DNA of 64,000 nt from Tolypeutes matacus (Eukaryota; Chordata; Mammalia; Cingulata; Chlamyphoridae): positions 25,011,234-25,075,233 of the forward strand of contig JAKSZT010053883.1 of the NCBI GenBank assembly GCA_026826555.1, given 5' to 3'. The notes under the pieces were generated by a model. The model ran no database searches and was not told the origin of the DNA. It was given only the letters and a program-made list of their open reading frames with translations. Position 1 is the stretch's first letter; every line of letters starts with the position of its first letter. Positions 12,078 to 22,300 of this stretch are shown here, piece by piece. The translations under genes and the position numbers were made by a program.

Positions 12078-12163
12078 TTTTTAAAATGAAATACTAGGGA
12101 TTGAACCCAGGACCTTGTACATGGGAAGCAGGCACTCAGCCACTTAAGCTACATCTGCTCCCT
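12078..12163 (-). mobile_element. DAS SINE, degraded head, antisense
   Basis: The antisense head GGGATTGAACCCAGGACCTT...CATGGGAAGC...ACATCTGCTCC is of the CATGGGAAGC type also seen at 52860-53066. It is inserted in L1 ORF2, and the tail is short and degraded. Confidence 0.85.
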
Positions 12164-12512
12164 CCAAATGATTTTTAACAAATATGCCAATTCCACTCAA
12201 TGGGTAAAGAATAGTCTTTTCAACAAATATTTCTGGGAAAACTGGCTATCCACATACAAAAAATGAAAATCAACTCCTACCTCAAACCATACATGAAAAT
12301 GAACTCAAAATAGATCAAACATGTAAATATAAGAACTGAAATATAATACTTCTAGAAGAAAACAGGGAAATGTCTTCAGGACCTTATATTAGGCAATAAA
12401 TTCCTGGACTTTGCACCAAAAGCACAAGCAACAAAAGAAAAATAGATAAATTGGACCTCATCAGAATTAAAAACTTTTGTGCATTAAAGGATGTTATCAA
12501 GAAGTGAAAAGA

Positions 12513-12611
12513 GGGGGATGGATGTGGCTCAAATGGTTGGACATCCGTCTCCCATACGGAGGGACCTAGGTTTGATCCCTGGGACCTCCTGGTGGGAAAA
12601 AAAAAAAAAAA
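12513..12611 (+). mobile_element. DAS SINE, head-only
   Basis: It has a head GGATGTGGCTCAAATGGTTG and GGTTTGATCCC followed by poly(A), flanked by an 11-bp duplication AAGTGAAAAGA (12502-12512 and 12612-12622). Confidence 0.92.
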
Positions 12612-12956
12612 AAGTGAAAAGAAAACCTATAGAATGGGATACAATATTTGGAAATCACATATCTGTTATGGGTTTAATATACAGAATATATAAAGAACTC
12701 AAACTCAACAACAAAAATACAAACAACCCAATTTTTAAAAATGAGCAAAGGACTTGAGTAGACATTTCTCCAAAGAAGATATACAAATGGCCAAAAACAT
12801 ATGGAAAGATGCTCAACATCATTAGCCACTAGGGAGCTGCAGATCAAAACCACAATAAGACACCACTTCCCAACCACTAGAATGGCTATTATAAAAAATG
12901 GGAAATAACAAGGGTTGGTAAGGATGTGGAGAAATTGAAGACCTTATGCATTGTTG

Positions 12957-13312
12957 TTTTTTTTCTTTTTTAAGATTTATTTATTTTTCCCCTTCCCCTG
13001 ATGATTGCACCTGCTGTCTGCTTTCTGTGTCTGTTTGTTGTGTACTCTCTGTGTCTACTCTCCTTCTTTCTTTTTTAGGAGGCACCAGGAACAGAACCTG
13101 GGACCTCCCATGTGGGAGGGAGGTGCCCAATCACTTGACTCACATCTGCTCTTTGCTTGTTGTATCTCTCGCGTCACTTCACGGTGCCAGCCCATTGCGT
13201 CAGCTTGCCATCTTGCTCTTCTTTAGGAGGCACCGGGAACCAAACCCGGAACCTCCCTTGTGATCCCGTTTGAATCACATCCACTCAACTGTTTGAGCCA
13301 CATCCACTCCCC
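12957..13312 (-). mobile_element. DAS SINE, long antisense copy
   Basis: Poly(T) and AAGATTTATTTATT, the long second domain, two GGAGGCACC blocks and an antisense head with a short duplication near its end. TTATGCATTGTTG and CTCATACATTGTTGG flank it. It is the last DAS copy in the + strand L1. Confidence 0.87.
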
Positions 13313-14176
13313 CCTCATACATTGTTGGTAGGAATGAAAAATGAAAACAAAAAACAAAAAACAAAAAAAAAAAAAAAGAAAAAGAAAAAGGAAAAAAAAA
13401 AAGAAGGAATGAAAAATGGTGCGAGTGCTGTGGAAGACAGTTTGGCAGTTCCTCAGAAAGTTGACCCAGCAATGCCACTTCTAGGTATCTACCCAAAAGA
13501 ATAGAAAGCAGGGATTCCAGCAGCTATCTGCACACCTATGTTTGTAGCGGCATTATTCACAATAGCTAAAAGGTGGAAGCAACCCGAGTGTCTGTCAACA
13601 GGTGAATGGATAAACAAAAGGTGTTATATACATATATACATATAATACAATGGATATTAATAAAAAGTAATGAAGCTCTAACACCAATGAAACTTGAAGA
13701 CGTATTGAGTGAAATAAACCAGTCATAAGAGTACAAATAAATAGAAGATGCAAATTCATAAAGTCAGAAATTAGAAAACAAGGTACCAGGAGCAGGGGAG
13801 TGGGTGGAGTCAGCTCTCAATTTTAACAGAGTTTCTGTTTTGGGGAGATGGTAAGGCAACATTGTGGATGTAATGAACACCACTGAATTGTATGCTGGAA
13901 AGTGGTTAAAGTGGGAAATTTTATGTTGTACATATGTTACCACAAGAACAATTAAAAAAAAAAAAGAAAGAAACCATTGACCTGTATAGCACAAAGAGTG
14001 AACTTTAATGTAAACTGTGAACTTTAGTTAATATAACTATAGCAATGTCGGTTCATCAGTTGTAACATATGTGACTACTAATGTGAAATGTTAATAGGGA
14101 AAACTGTTTATGAGTTAGGGTAATATGGACACTCTACTTTTTTGCATGGTATTTCTGTAAACCTACACTGCTCTAA

Positions 14177-14360
14177 AAAGGAAGGAAGGAAGGAAGGAAG
14201 GAAGGAAGGAAGGAAGGAAGGAAGGAAGGAAGGGAGGGAGGGAGGGAGGGAGGAAGGAAGGAAGGAAGGAAGGAGGGAGGGTGGGAGGGAGGGAGGGAAG
14301 AAAGAGAGAGAGGGAGAGAAAGAGAGAAAGAGGAAGGAAGGAAGGGGGCGGGGAGGGAGG
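14177..14360. repeat. (GGAA)n purine-rich microsatellite
   Basis: About 180 bases of GGAA units, shifting through GGGA and GAGA variants and returning to GGAA, with almost no pyrimidine on the + strand. It sits at the 3' end of the + strand L1, where an A-rich tail would be expected, suggesting growth from that tail. Confidence 0.95.
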
Positions 14361-16894
14361 AAGACAATTTCATTTTTCTTCAATCCAGAGTTGTATTTAA
14401 ATTGGGATTGGGGCAGGAGAGATGACTATTATGTGGAGCTAAGGTTGGGGGGGTCCAGCTGTTTCCTGGTCATGTTTGCACTTAGGTCACCTTCGAGACA
14501 TCGGCTGTCCCTTTTACTTTGAATGGCCCTTCCAGGGCCAACCTACCTGTGTTAAACTGGAAGGCGTGGGACTCGTTCTACTGAGCAGGGGTCACACTGT
14601 GCCTTGGTCCTCCTCTGGGCTCTGGCCACCGTCTCCAGGCTTTGCCCTGGAAGTGGGTGCAGAAGCCACTTGGGGCCCGGGATGTCTCTGCTTTCACCCC
14701 TCTCCTTCCATCCTTCCTCCTTCCCCTTTCCAGCCTGGGGAAGCCAGTCTCTAGTCCACATAACCAGCTTACATTGGGGGTAGGGAGGTAGGTCAAGGGC
14801 ATAATTCAAAGAGAGAAGCAAACAAATTAAGTCCATCACTTCACTTTGTATTTCTGGAGCACCTTTTGTATACCAAACACTGTTCTAGGCCCTGGGGTTG
14901 CAGCCATGCGCAAGCAGACCTGACCCCTGTTTTCAAGGGGCAAGAGGGAACAGACAGTGGCAGCCACACTGTCTACCACTTATGGAGCCCTACTATGTGC
15001 TAGGCCCTGCGGCATCTCATTTAGTCCTTCCAATAGCATAATGACAGAAGAGCTGCTCTTATCCCCATTTTATAGGTGAGGAAATAGAGGCACAGAGAGA
15101 GTCAGCGACATACCCAACCTAGTAGCTAATAGATGTAGTATTCTGACCCAGGCAGCTTGCAAATAAAACGAGGTCACGGGGCAGAGAAGGGCTGGCTCTT
15201 CATGTGGCTGGGCCAGGACACCACAGTGCTTCTTCAAGAGGAGGTGCTGTGTGAACTGGTAAGAAGCAGCCATGCCTAGGCTGGGGGATGGGAGCATTGC
15301 AGGCGGCGAGAACAGCAAGTGCAAAGGCCCTGTGAGTAAACTCGATGGGGCCATGGGCTGGAAAGGAGGCCCCTGTGGCCAAGGGGGTGGGGATGAAGGG
15401 GAGAGAATGGCAGGAGGGGAGGGGAGAGTAGACGGGCCCGGATCATGAAGGACCTTTGCCGTCTGGTGAGCAATACAAAGCCTGTGAGGGCTCGGCAGCC
15501 CCCTGGGCCTCTTCCCCTGCACCAGGCAGGGCCAAGCGCTATGCCACCAATCCCAAGAGTCAGTATCTCTCTGTCCTCACAGGCGGCAGGGCCATCCCAA
15601 ACTCCCTCTGGTCCTGGGATCCTGGTGACCATCCAGTTTCCAGGAGCGAGGGGGTCAGAGCATGGGCTGGGGAGGAGGGCCTGGGGTCCAGAGAAGCCCT
15701 TTCATCTGTCAGGGTGCCAGGCAGGAGGTGCTGACCTGGGAACCAGAGGTCCTGAGCATCTGGCCCGGTGGTGGAAAAGGCACTTTGGGGTCATTAAGAT
15801 CGCCAGGCCATGATGGCCTGACCCCAAGTCAAGTTTGAACCCTTTGGCTTCCTGGCCTGACATCTTGCCAACCCCCAAAGACAGAAGAGGCCCCTCTGGG
15901 GGCCCTAATTAGTACCTTCTCTTCTGGATTCCAGGGCTTTCTCCCTGGCCCCAGCCAGGGAAACAGCTGCTTCCATGGATGGGTATCACCCCACCTCTCC
16001 CACTTCCCCCAGATCCTGGGGGCTCAGCTGAGGCCAGTGCAACTGCGTCCACCAGGTCCCTCGGGACATCCTGGGCCTGCTGCTGTGAATGTTCACCCTT
16101 AGGTGCCTTTGCCAGTACTCTTCCCTCTACTTGGAACACCCTTTCAACTCTTGTCTACATTGAAAATTCCTCCTACTTTGTTCTTTAAAAGGTACAGCTC
16201 AGACGTCATTCTTTTCATTTGTTCATTCTTGTGTTTCATTCATTCATTCATTTCACTCCTACATTTTGTTCATTCATTCATTTGGTCTCTGCCAGGCACT
16301 ATGGACACAAGAAGGAGTAGGACACACCTTGAGGTCAAGGAATTTATTATCCTGCGTGGGTGGCAGAAGGTAAAAAAGCAGGACGGGCTATGTAATTTGT
16401 GGGGCCCATTGCAAAGTGAAAATACGAGCTCCTTGTTCATAAATTAAACATGTCAAGATGGTGACAGTAGAGCATGAAACCAAACGTGGGGCTCTTCTAG
16501 CCATGGGCCTCTGTGTGAGTGCACAGCCCGTGAGGATGGCTGTGTAACAGATGACTCCATCACTGAATTGTGTGTGGGGGGGACAAGCCTGGGGGTCGTT
16601 GCGGAGCAGGTGAAATCCACTGTTGCCAAAGCCAGGTGGAGAGAGGCCGCACAGCTCTTTTCAGAAGCTGTAAGTTGTCCAGACAATGGTGAGAGAAGGG
16701 GCCAGAGAAGCAGTTGGAGCCAAACCGTGCAGGCCTTGTGAGCCATTAGGAAGTCGGGTCTTTATTCCATGGGCAATGGAAACCACCCAAAGTTCTAAAC
16801 AAAGGAGCAAGTAGATTTTTCTTTTAAAAAGATCGTGCTGGCACCAAATAAGCAATACAAATAATTAAAAGTTTCATTTTCCCTAGTAATAAAA
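14361..16894. other. Intergenic DNA with L2 and MIR fragments, no gene seen
   Basis: No coding exon, RNA gene or promoter was recognised. Old repeats are visible: L2 antisense pieces at about 14845-14960, 15230-15480, 16220-16370 and 16690-16840, MIR-like antisense at 14970-15170, and L2 sense at 16090-16215. The rest is unique, GC-moderate sequence. Open frames here lack any domain. Confidence 0.6.
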
Positions 16895-17140
16895 AACTAA
16901 AACCAAGAGGTTAAGTGCCTGCTTCCCAAGTGGGAAGCTCCGGGTTTGCTTCCCAGTGCCTCCTAAAAAAGAAACAGAAAAAAACCCCGAAAACAAACAA
17001 GCAAAACAAACAAACAAAGCACCGACTCAGCGAAGCCGATGTGGCCCTGTGGTTGAGCGCCAGCTTCCCACATACGAGGTCCTGGGTTCAATCTCCGGCA
17101 CCTGGTACCTCAGAAAAAAAAACAAAACAAAAAAACAAAT
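16895..17140 (+). mobile_element. DAS SINE dimer
   Basis: There are two heads in tandem, the first degraded (GCTTCCCAAGTGGGAAGC, then GGGTTTGCTTCC), the second clearer (CCGATGTGGCCCTGTGGTTG and GGGTTCAATCTCCG). Each has an A-rich CAAA tail. Dimers are a described DAS subtype, and this one looks old. Confidence 0.85.
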
Positions 17141-17418
17141 ACAATCAGAATACTATGGCGAAAAAGAGAAAGAAAAGAAAAATGCTGTAGGCAAGACAGA
17201 TGAAAAGGAGAGTCTCCCCACTGCTGGTGGGCTTACAATCTGGTACAACTTTCTGGTGGCAATATGCTTTGAATTTTTAAAAACATTCCATATTTTCCCA
17301 GTTTTCTAAAATTCATTTATTCAGTCTGGGCAACACCCTGGCAGGTGCACATCTGGGAGCTGGGGATCCTGTGGTGAACCAGATGACATCTCTGCTCCAG
17401 TGGGAGAGGTATTATTTT

Positions 17419-17718
17419 ATTTTTTTTCTTTCTTTTTTTTTTTTTATTGAGGATTTTTTTTTTTTAAGATTTATTTATTTACCACCGCCCCCCCTTGCTG
17501 CTTGTGCTTGCTATGTCCATTTGCTGTGCATTTTTCTGTGTCTGCTTGTCTCCCTTTGTTGTGTCATCCTGCTGCACCACAGCTCACGGCGCCGTGTGGG
17601 CCCTCAGCTCACTGTGCCATGCAGGCCATCTTGCCTTCACCAGGAGGCCCCAGGAATCGAACCCGGGGCCTCCCATATGGTAAATGGGAGCCCAACCACT
17701 TGAGCCACAGACGCTTCC
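17419..17718 (-). mobile_element. DAS SINE, long antisense copy
   Basis: It is flanked by a 13-bp duplication GAGGTATTATTTT (17406-17418 and 17719-17731). It has poly(T), AAGATTTATTTATT, the second domain (TGCTTGTGCTTGC...CCTTTGTTGTGTCATC) and an antisense head with B-box complement ATCGAACCC. Confidence 0.93.
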
Positions 17719-17777
17719 GAGGTATTATTTTCTAACTGGGGAGAAACAAAACCCAGAACAAAGGAATAAAGTTATTT

Positions 17778-18160
17778 TTCTTTTAAGATTTATTTTATTT
17801 ATTTCCCCCACCCTCCACCCTCCTTTGCGCTGGCTGTCTGCTCTCTATATCCATTTGCTGCATGTTCTTCCATGTCTCCTTGTCTTCTCTTCTCGTCTTC
17901 TCTTTAGGAGGCACCAGGAATCGATCCTGGGACCTTCCAACATGGGAGAGAGGCACCCAATCGCTTGAGCCACCTTAGCTCCCTGGTTTGTTGTGTCTCT
18001 CATTTGTCTTCTTTTCCTCTGTGTCTCTTTTTTTGTTGCATCATCTTGTTGCATCTCTCCACATGGGCCAGCTTGCCTTCACCAGGAGGCCCCGGGAATC
18101 GAACCCAGGACCTCCCATATGGTAGACGGGAGCCCAATCGCTTGAGCGACATCCGCTTCC
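17778..18160 (-). mobile_element. DAS SINE, long antisense copy with a duplicated head
   Basis: It has two GGAGGC...GGAATCGA blocks (near 17907 and 18085), and the second ends in a clear antisense head. AAAGTTATTTTT repeats flank it (about 17767 and 18163). It lies only 60 bases from the previous DAS copy. Confidence 0.88.
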
Positions 18161-18165
18161 TAAAG

Positions 18166-20393
18166 TTATTTTTTAAAAGACAAATAGAGTTGCTCTGGTG
18201 GGTGTGCCAATGGACCACAGGGCTGAGCTGGAAGCTTGGAGTCTGGGTAGTAGACGATGAGCAGCTGTCAGAGAGGCTCGCAGGAGGCCTTGCCTGGGAA
18301 GGAGCAGGAAACCGGGGGACACCTCTCGACACATTGCGTGCACTCAGGTAAGTCCTTTCCCCTGCCTGGGCCTCAGCTCCCCATCTGTTAAGTGAGAAGG
18401 CGCTAGATGGTTTTGAGCTCCCTTCTGCTCTGCAGTGTAGGATTCTCAAAGCCATTCTCTGTTCTCTGGCAGGCTGTCCACTGCCTGGTGGGGTGGGTGG
18501 GGGCGATGGCTTTCCCTCCTTTCCCTCCAGCCTGTCGCCAGGCAGGGGCCTGAACCTGGTGGCCCTGGGGAGGGCCTTGGGGAGGACTCCTGGGAATGAA
18601 AGGCTTTGGCTAAATACCTGCTGCTTTCCCTTCAGGGCTTCAGCAACCAGGTCAGCAGGGAGGGCGGTGGCCGGGGTGGGTGGTGGGTGGGGAGCTGATG
18701 ATGCCTGCCCTGGGCTTGGCTCATATGAGACAGGCCCTGCTCCGAGGCCTGGCCTGATTATAGAGCACTCGCTCCCGCTCGTTGGGGCTTGGGCCTGGCC
18801 CCACAGCAGCCTCTGCATGTCTAGCTGTTCCTGGGCAGCTGTGGAGACAGATGGGGCCGAGGAACTTGGGTAGCAGGTGACAAGATGCATTTGTTTTGGG
18901 GTCTGGAACAACAGCTACCATTCATGGTGAAGCAGAGGCCCATGCATGGTTTTTGTCAGGAGGCTAGATAGTTATAGCAGCTACTGTTGCTTGAAGTTTT
19001 AACATGTTCACGTGCCAAGCACTAGACACAACTTATCTCATTTAATCATCACACAGCCCTGGGAGGGTGGTGTTGTCACTCCATTTCACAGATGTGCAAA
19101 CTGAGACTTGAAGAGCCTTGCCCAGGACTGTGAACCTTGCCCAGGGGGAATGGGAGCTGGTTCTGTGCTGAAACCTGACCTCTTATTCACTGGGTTCTAT
19201 GGGATTTTCCTTGGTGAGCTCCTTAGTGTGGGTGCATGAAGGGGGCTGAGCGGGTAGAGATTCCCCTGCCTCCCCTACCTCCACCAGGGGCTGCTTAGAA
19301 ACATGTGAAAACTACTGCTTGTAGTTATGCCCATTTATTTTGTAGATGGAGAAACTGAGACCCAGAGAAGGGCAGGGAGCTATGTATGTCACTCTACCAG
19401 TGTCCATGGCAGAGCTGGGATTAGAACCCAGGTCCTGCCTCCTAGGCATGTGCCCACTCAGCCTTCTGGATCCTGTATGTGCCCTTCACAGGCAGAAGAG
19501 CATTCTGGGGCCCCACCTGGTAGGTCTGCAGGGCCTGGACACCCCCTCTTGCAGGGCCTTTTGGCCCCAGGCCTGGGAACATGGGACCGAGGGGGTATGC
19601 AGATGGCAGACAGTTGGTGCAGCCAAGAGACTCCAGGCTACCTCAGTCCTGGCTCTGCCGCTGACTTCTGTGTGGCCTGGGCAGCTCCCTTCTCTTGGGC
19701 CTCAGTTTCCGCATCTGTACAATGAGGAGATGCAGGCAGCTTGGGCCTGCAGGCACTGGGCAGGGGCAGAAGAATGGCCCAGACAGGAGGTAATGAATAT
19801 GTGGCAAGGAAGGAAGGAGCCCAGGGAGCCCCGGGCCCTGGCCCTAGGGTACTCTGCACACCACGCCTTGGCTCCACCCGTCTCCAGGAAACACCTGAGT
19901 TTCAACCTCCCACACTCTCGCTGCTGGCCAGGGGACGCTGCTTGGTCTGAGCGTGTCCAAGCCTCAGATGACAGAGCTTCTGGTCCCCAAGGCCGCCCTA
20001 GGGCTGGCGGCTGCCCCTCCTCAGTCTTAAGACATCCCCCCTGCCCCGGAACAGTGCTGGCCTCTTGGGCCTCGGAGGAGGCCATCCGCATGCGCCCACA
20101 TCCCTAGCCGTGCTCATATGGCGCCCCCATCCCCCGGCGCACAGCAGAGGCTCTCACAGGCCAAGAGAGGTTTAGGCCACATCTGTTTTTTGAGGCTCCT
20201 GGTAAGTTACATGCCTAAACAGGATGGAACAGTTGTGGTATGTTTTACATGTTTTTATCAAACAAATGAATATCTTTAACACACACACACACAAACCCAA
20301 TACAGTGTGATTGAGAGGGCCACAAGATAATCACAGCAATCATCAGAGTAAGGGTTCCCAGTGCTTTATAGTCTGGCAATGGGGCATGAGCTT
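18166..20393. other. Intergenic DNA with MIR fragments, no gene seen
   Basis: MIR-type pieces are recognisable at about 18285-18450 (sense), 18960-19200 and 19310-19450 (antisense, with TTTCACAGATG...AAACTGAGA wording) and 19635-19730 (sense, CCTCAGTTTCC). The remainder is GC-rich unique sequence. Frames at 18000-18911 (-) and 19346-20107 (+) span these repeats and look non-coding. Confidence 0.6.
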
Positions 20394-20407
20394 AAAACTG
20401 TAGCATG

Positions 20408-20656
20408 GGGAAGCAGATATGGCTCAATCGATAGGGCTCCTGTTTACCATATGGGAGGCCCCGGGTTCGATTCCCGGGGCCTCCTGGTGAAGGCAAGCCA
20501 GCCCTCGCGGTGCGGTGAGCTGACACAGCAGGACGATCCGGCAGGGGGAGACAAGCAGACACAGAAAAACACACAGCAGTTGGACACAGCGAGCACAAGC
20601 AGCAAGGGGGGATAAATAAATAAATAAATAAAATCTTAAAACAAACAAACAAACAA
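20408..20656 (+). mobile_element. DAS SINE, chimeric, young-looking
   Basis: It is flanked by a perfect 14-bp duplication AAAACTGTAGCATG (20394-20407 and 20657-20670), and the upstream TT|AAAA fits an L1 endonuclease nick. The head boxes are well kept (ATGGCTCAATCG and GGGTTCGATTCCC), and the tail is AAAT/CAAA units. Confidence 0.96.
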
Positions 20657-20984
20657 AAAACTGTAGCATGAATATCTTATTCTTTCTGTCGTGTCCGTGA
20701 TTCTCTGGAACTGGAACTCCAGCTCTGCCTTTGAGTGTACACTTTATATAACATTTGATTATGAAAAATTGAAAGGTTGGGAGAATTCTCCAGTGAACAC
20801 CCATAAATCTACCACTGGAATCTACAATTAACATTCACAGTATTGGCTTTATCACATATCCACTCACCCATCCATCTCATTTTTCATGCATTGTTAGTCT
20901 AAATTTGAGGCTTGTGAAGGTGAGGCCTGGCCCAAAGTACACTCTCTTCTCTCTTCCTTCTCCCCCACAGTAATAGGCTCTGCC

Positions 20985-21740
20985 AGACATACATGCACAC
21001 ATGCACCTACATATAAAACCCATGTGTGCACATATCACATATGATTTATCATGTCCCCAAACTCATATGCAATTCATACATACATATCCACATGCAACCG
21101 CACGTGCAAACACCACATACAATCACCTGTGCACACACAGGTAAAGGCACCCTGCTTCCCTCCCCACTCCCATATATACATTTGTGGCAGACCCTTGAGA
21201 TCTGTGAAGGAAGCATCTGGAGGACTTTTGGAATCTTCAGACCTGTCACTCACAAGGCCTGTGCCAGGTCCTGCTTTCTCCCCCACCTCAGTTCTGGCAA
21301 GTGTCCGGGCCCTCCCCACCCCACATGTCCCCACCTTTTCTACTTTCACCTCCTAGCTAGTTCCTACAAGGAGAAATGGATTCCTTCCAGAGTGACCCTG
21401 CACTCAGAGAACAAAGCCCACCAGACTGTCCATTCCAGGAGGCCAGGGACTGCACTGGCCTTGTTTCTACCTTATCCCCAGCATGTGGCCATCAGCAGGC
21501 CCTCTCTAAACGATGGTTGAAAAAAGGAACACAAGTGGCTCAGAGATGCAGACACTGGGAAGCTTCAGAGGCACCCCTGCCAAATACACACGTATGTGTA
21601 CATCCATGTGCGCACACAGTGTATACGCAGGACACTGCCCTCATGACACAGCATGTGCTTGCACACACATCATTCATGTGCCTTGTACACCTCATACATG
21701 TGATCTTGCACAGATGTGCACACACCCATCTGTTTGTCCC
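20985..21740. repeat. CA/TG-rich alternating tracts
   Basis: There are two clusters (about 20985-21130 and 21590-21740) of imperfect ACAC, CATG and TGTGC alternations separated by unique sequence. They are degenerate dinucleotide repeats rather than coding sequence, although they create long open frames. Confidence 0.75.
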
Positions 21741-22124
21741 CATACTCTGCTGATGACATTACTTTCAGGACTTTCTGGGTCATTTTCCACCTGAGGCCAC
21801 TGAGGGTTCACCTGCTGAGGACCAGAGATGTGGGGGACCCAGATGTGGTCCAGATGCAGCCCAGTCACCATGAGCTAAGGACTCTCAGCTTGGTCCTGTG
21901 CATCTGCGTGGTAGAGGTTAAGAACTCCAGCTCTGAAGTCAGGCAGAATCTGGGTTCAGATCCTTACCTTCCATGATTTATGGGAGGGCTACTTAACTTC
22001 CAGCAGCATCTATTTCCTTATCTACTTAAACGGGGAGGATAGTTCCCGTCCAATGCATCTTACCTGAGATGCTCTTAGCGGGGCGCCTGACAGGTTGTAA
22101 GCACTTAAAAATGGCAGCTGGTAA

Positions 22125-22300
22125 TGCTTAGTGGTGCAGTTTCTGTTTGGGGTGATGGAAAGTTTTGGTAATGGATGGTGATGTGGTAGCACAACATTGA
22201 GACTAGGATCAGTGCCACTGAATTGTACACTTGAAGGGGTTATGGTAGGAAATTCCGTGTTGTATACATCACAAAATATATAAAAAAATTTTTAAAAGGT
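22125..22300 (+). mobile_element. L1 3' end fragment, sense
   Basis: It contains the L1 3' UTR phrases TTTCTGTTTGGGGTGATG and CACTGAATTGTACACTTG, ending in an A/T-rich tail. It is a short 5'-truncated old copy. Confidence 0.8.

Larger units (their letters stand above)
1..14176 (+). mobile_element. L1 LINE, + strand, split by nested insertions (window start truncates it)
   Basis: Recognisable L1 sequence runs 1-4003 and resumes at 9087-14176. The order is ORF1 coding remnants (about 299-456 and 1657-2170), the inter-ORF region (2170-2860), ORF2 endonuclease remnants (2830-3998), ORF2 reverse transcriptase and C-terminal remnants (9100-13600), and the 3' UTR to about 14176. The RT active-site motif is degraded to FVDDM at 10379-10393. 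Frames are broken everywhere, so it is inactive. The sequence resembles the older L1M type. Other elements sit inside at 461-1651, 2907-3339, 4004-9086, about 10624-11655 and several DAS sites. Confidence 0.85.

Noticed and set aside
14108..14522. KEGRKEGRK or PSFLPSFLPS repeat proteins
   Set aside because: These are simply translations of the (GGAA)n satellite on both strands.
18000..18911. 303-codon antisense frame upstream of SERINC2
   Set aside because: Its C-terminal part is DAS SINE sequence and the rest low-complexity GC-rich sequence. There are no recognisable domains or splice context.
19346..20107. 253-codon + frame in the 5' intergenic region
   Set aside because: It begins inside a MIR and crosses a second one, and the composition is not protein-like.
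20408..20490. tRNA gene on the basis of A and B boxes
   Set aside because: The boxes belong to a DAS SINE head. The cloverleaf is not closed and an A-rich tail with a target-site duplication follows. The same applies to the other DAS heads.
20985..21740. Overlapping frames on both strands in CA/TG-rich sequence
   Set aside because: Dinucleotide-rich DNA rarely contains stops, and there is no domain or codon structure.
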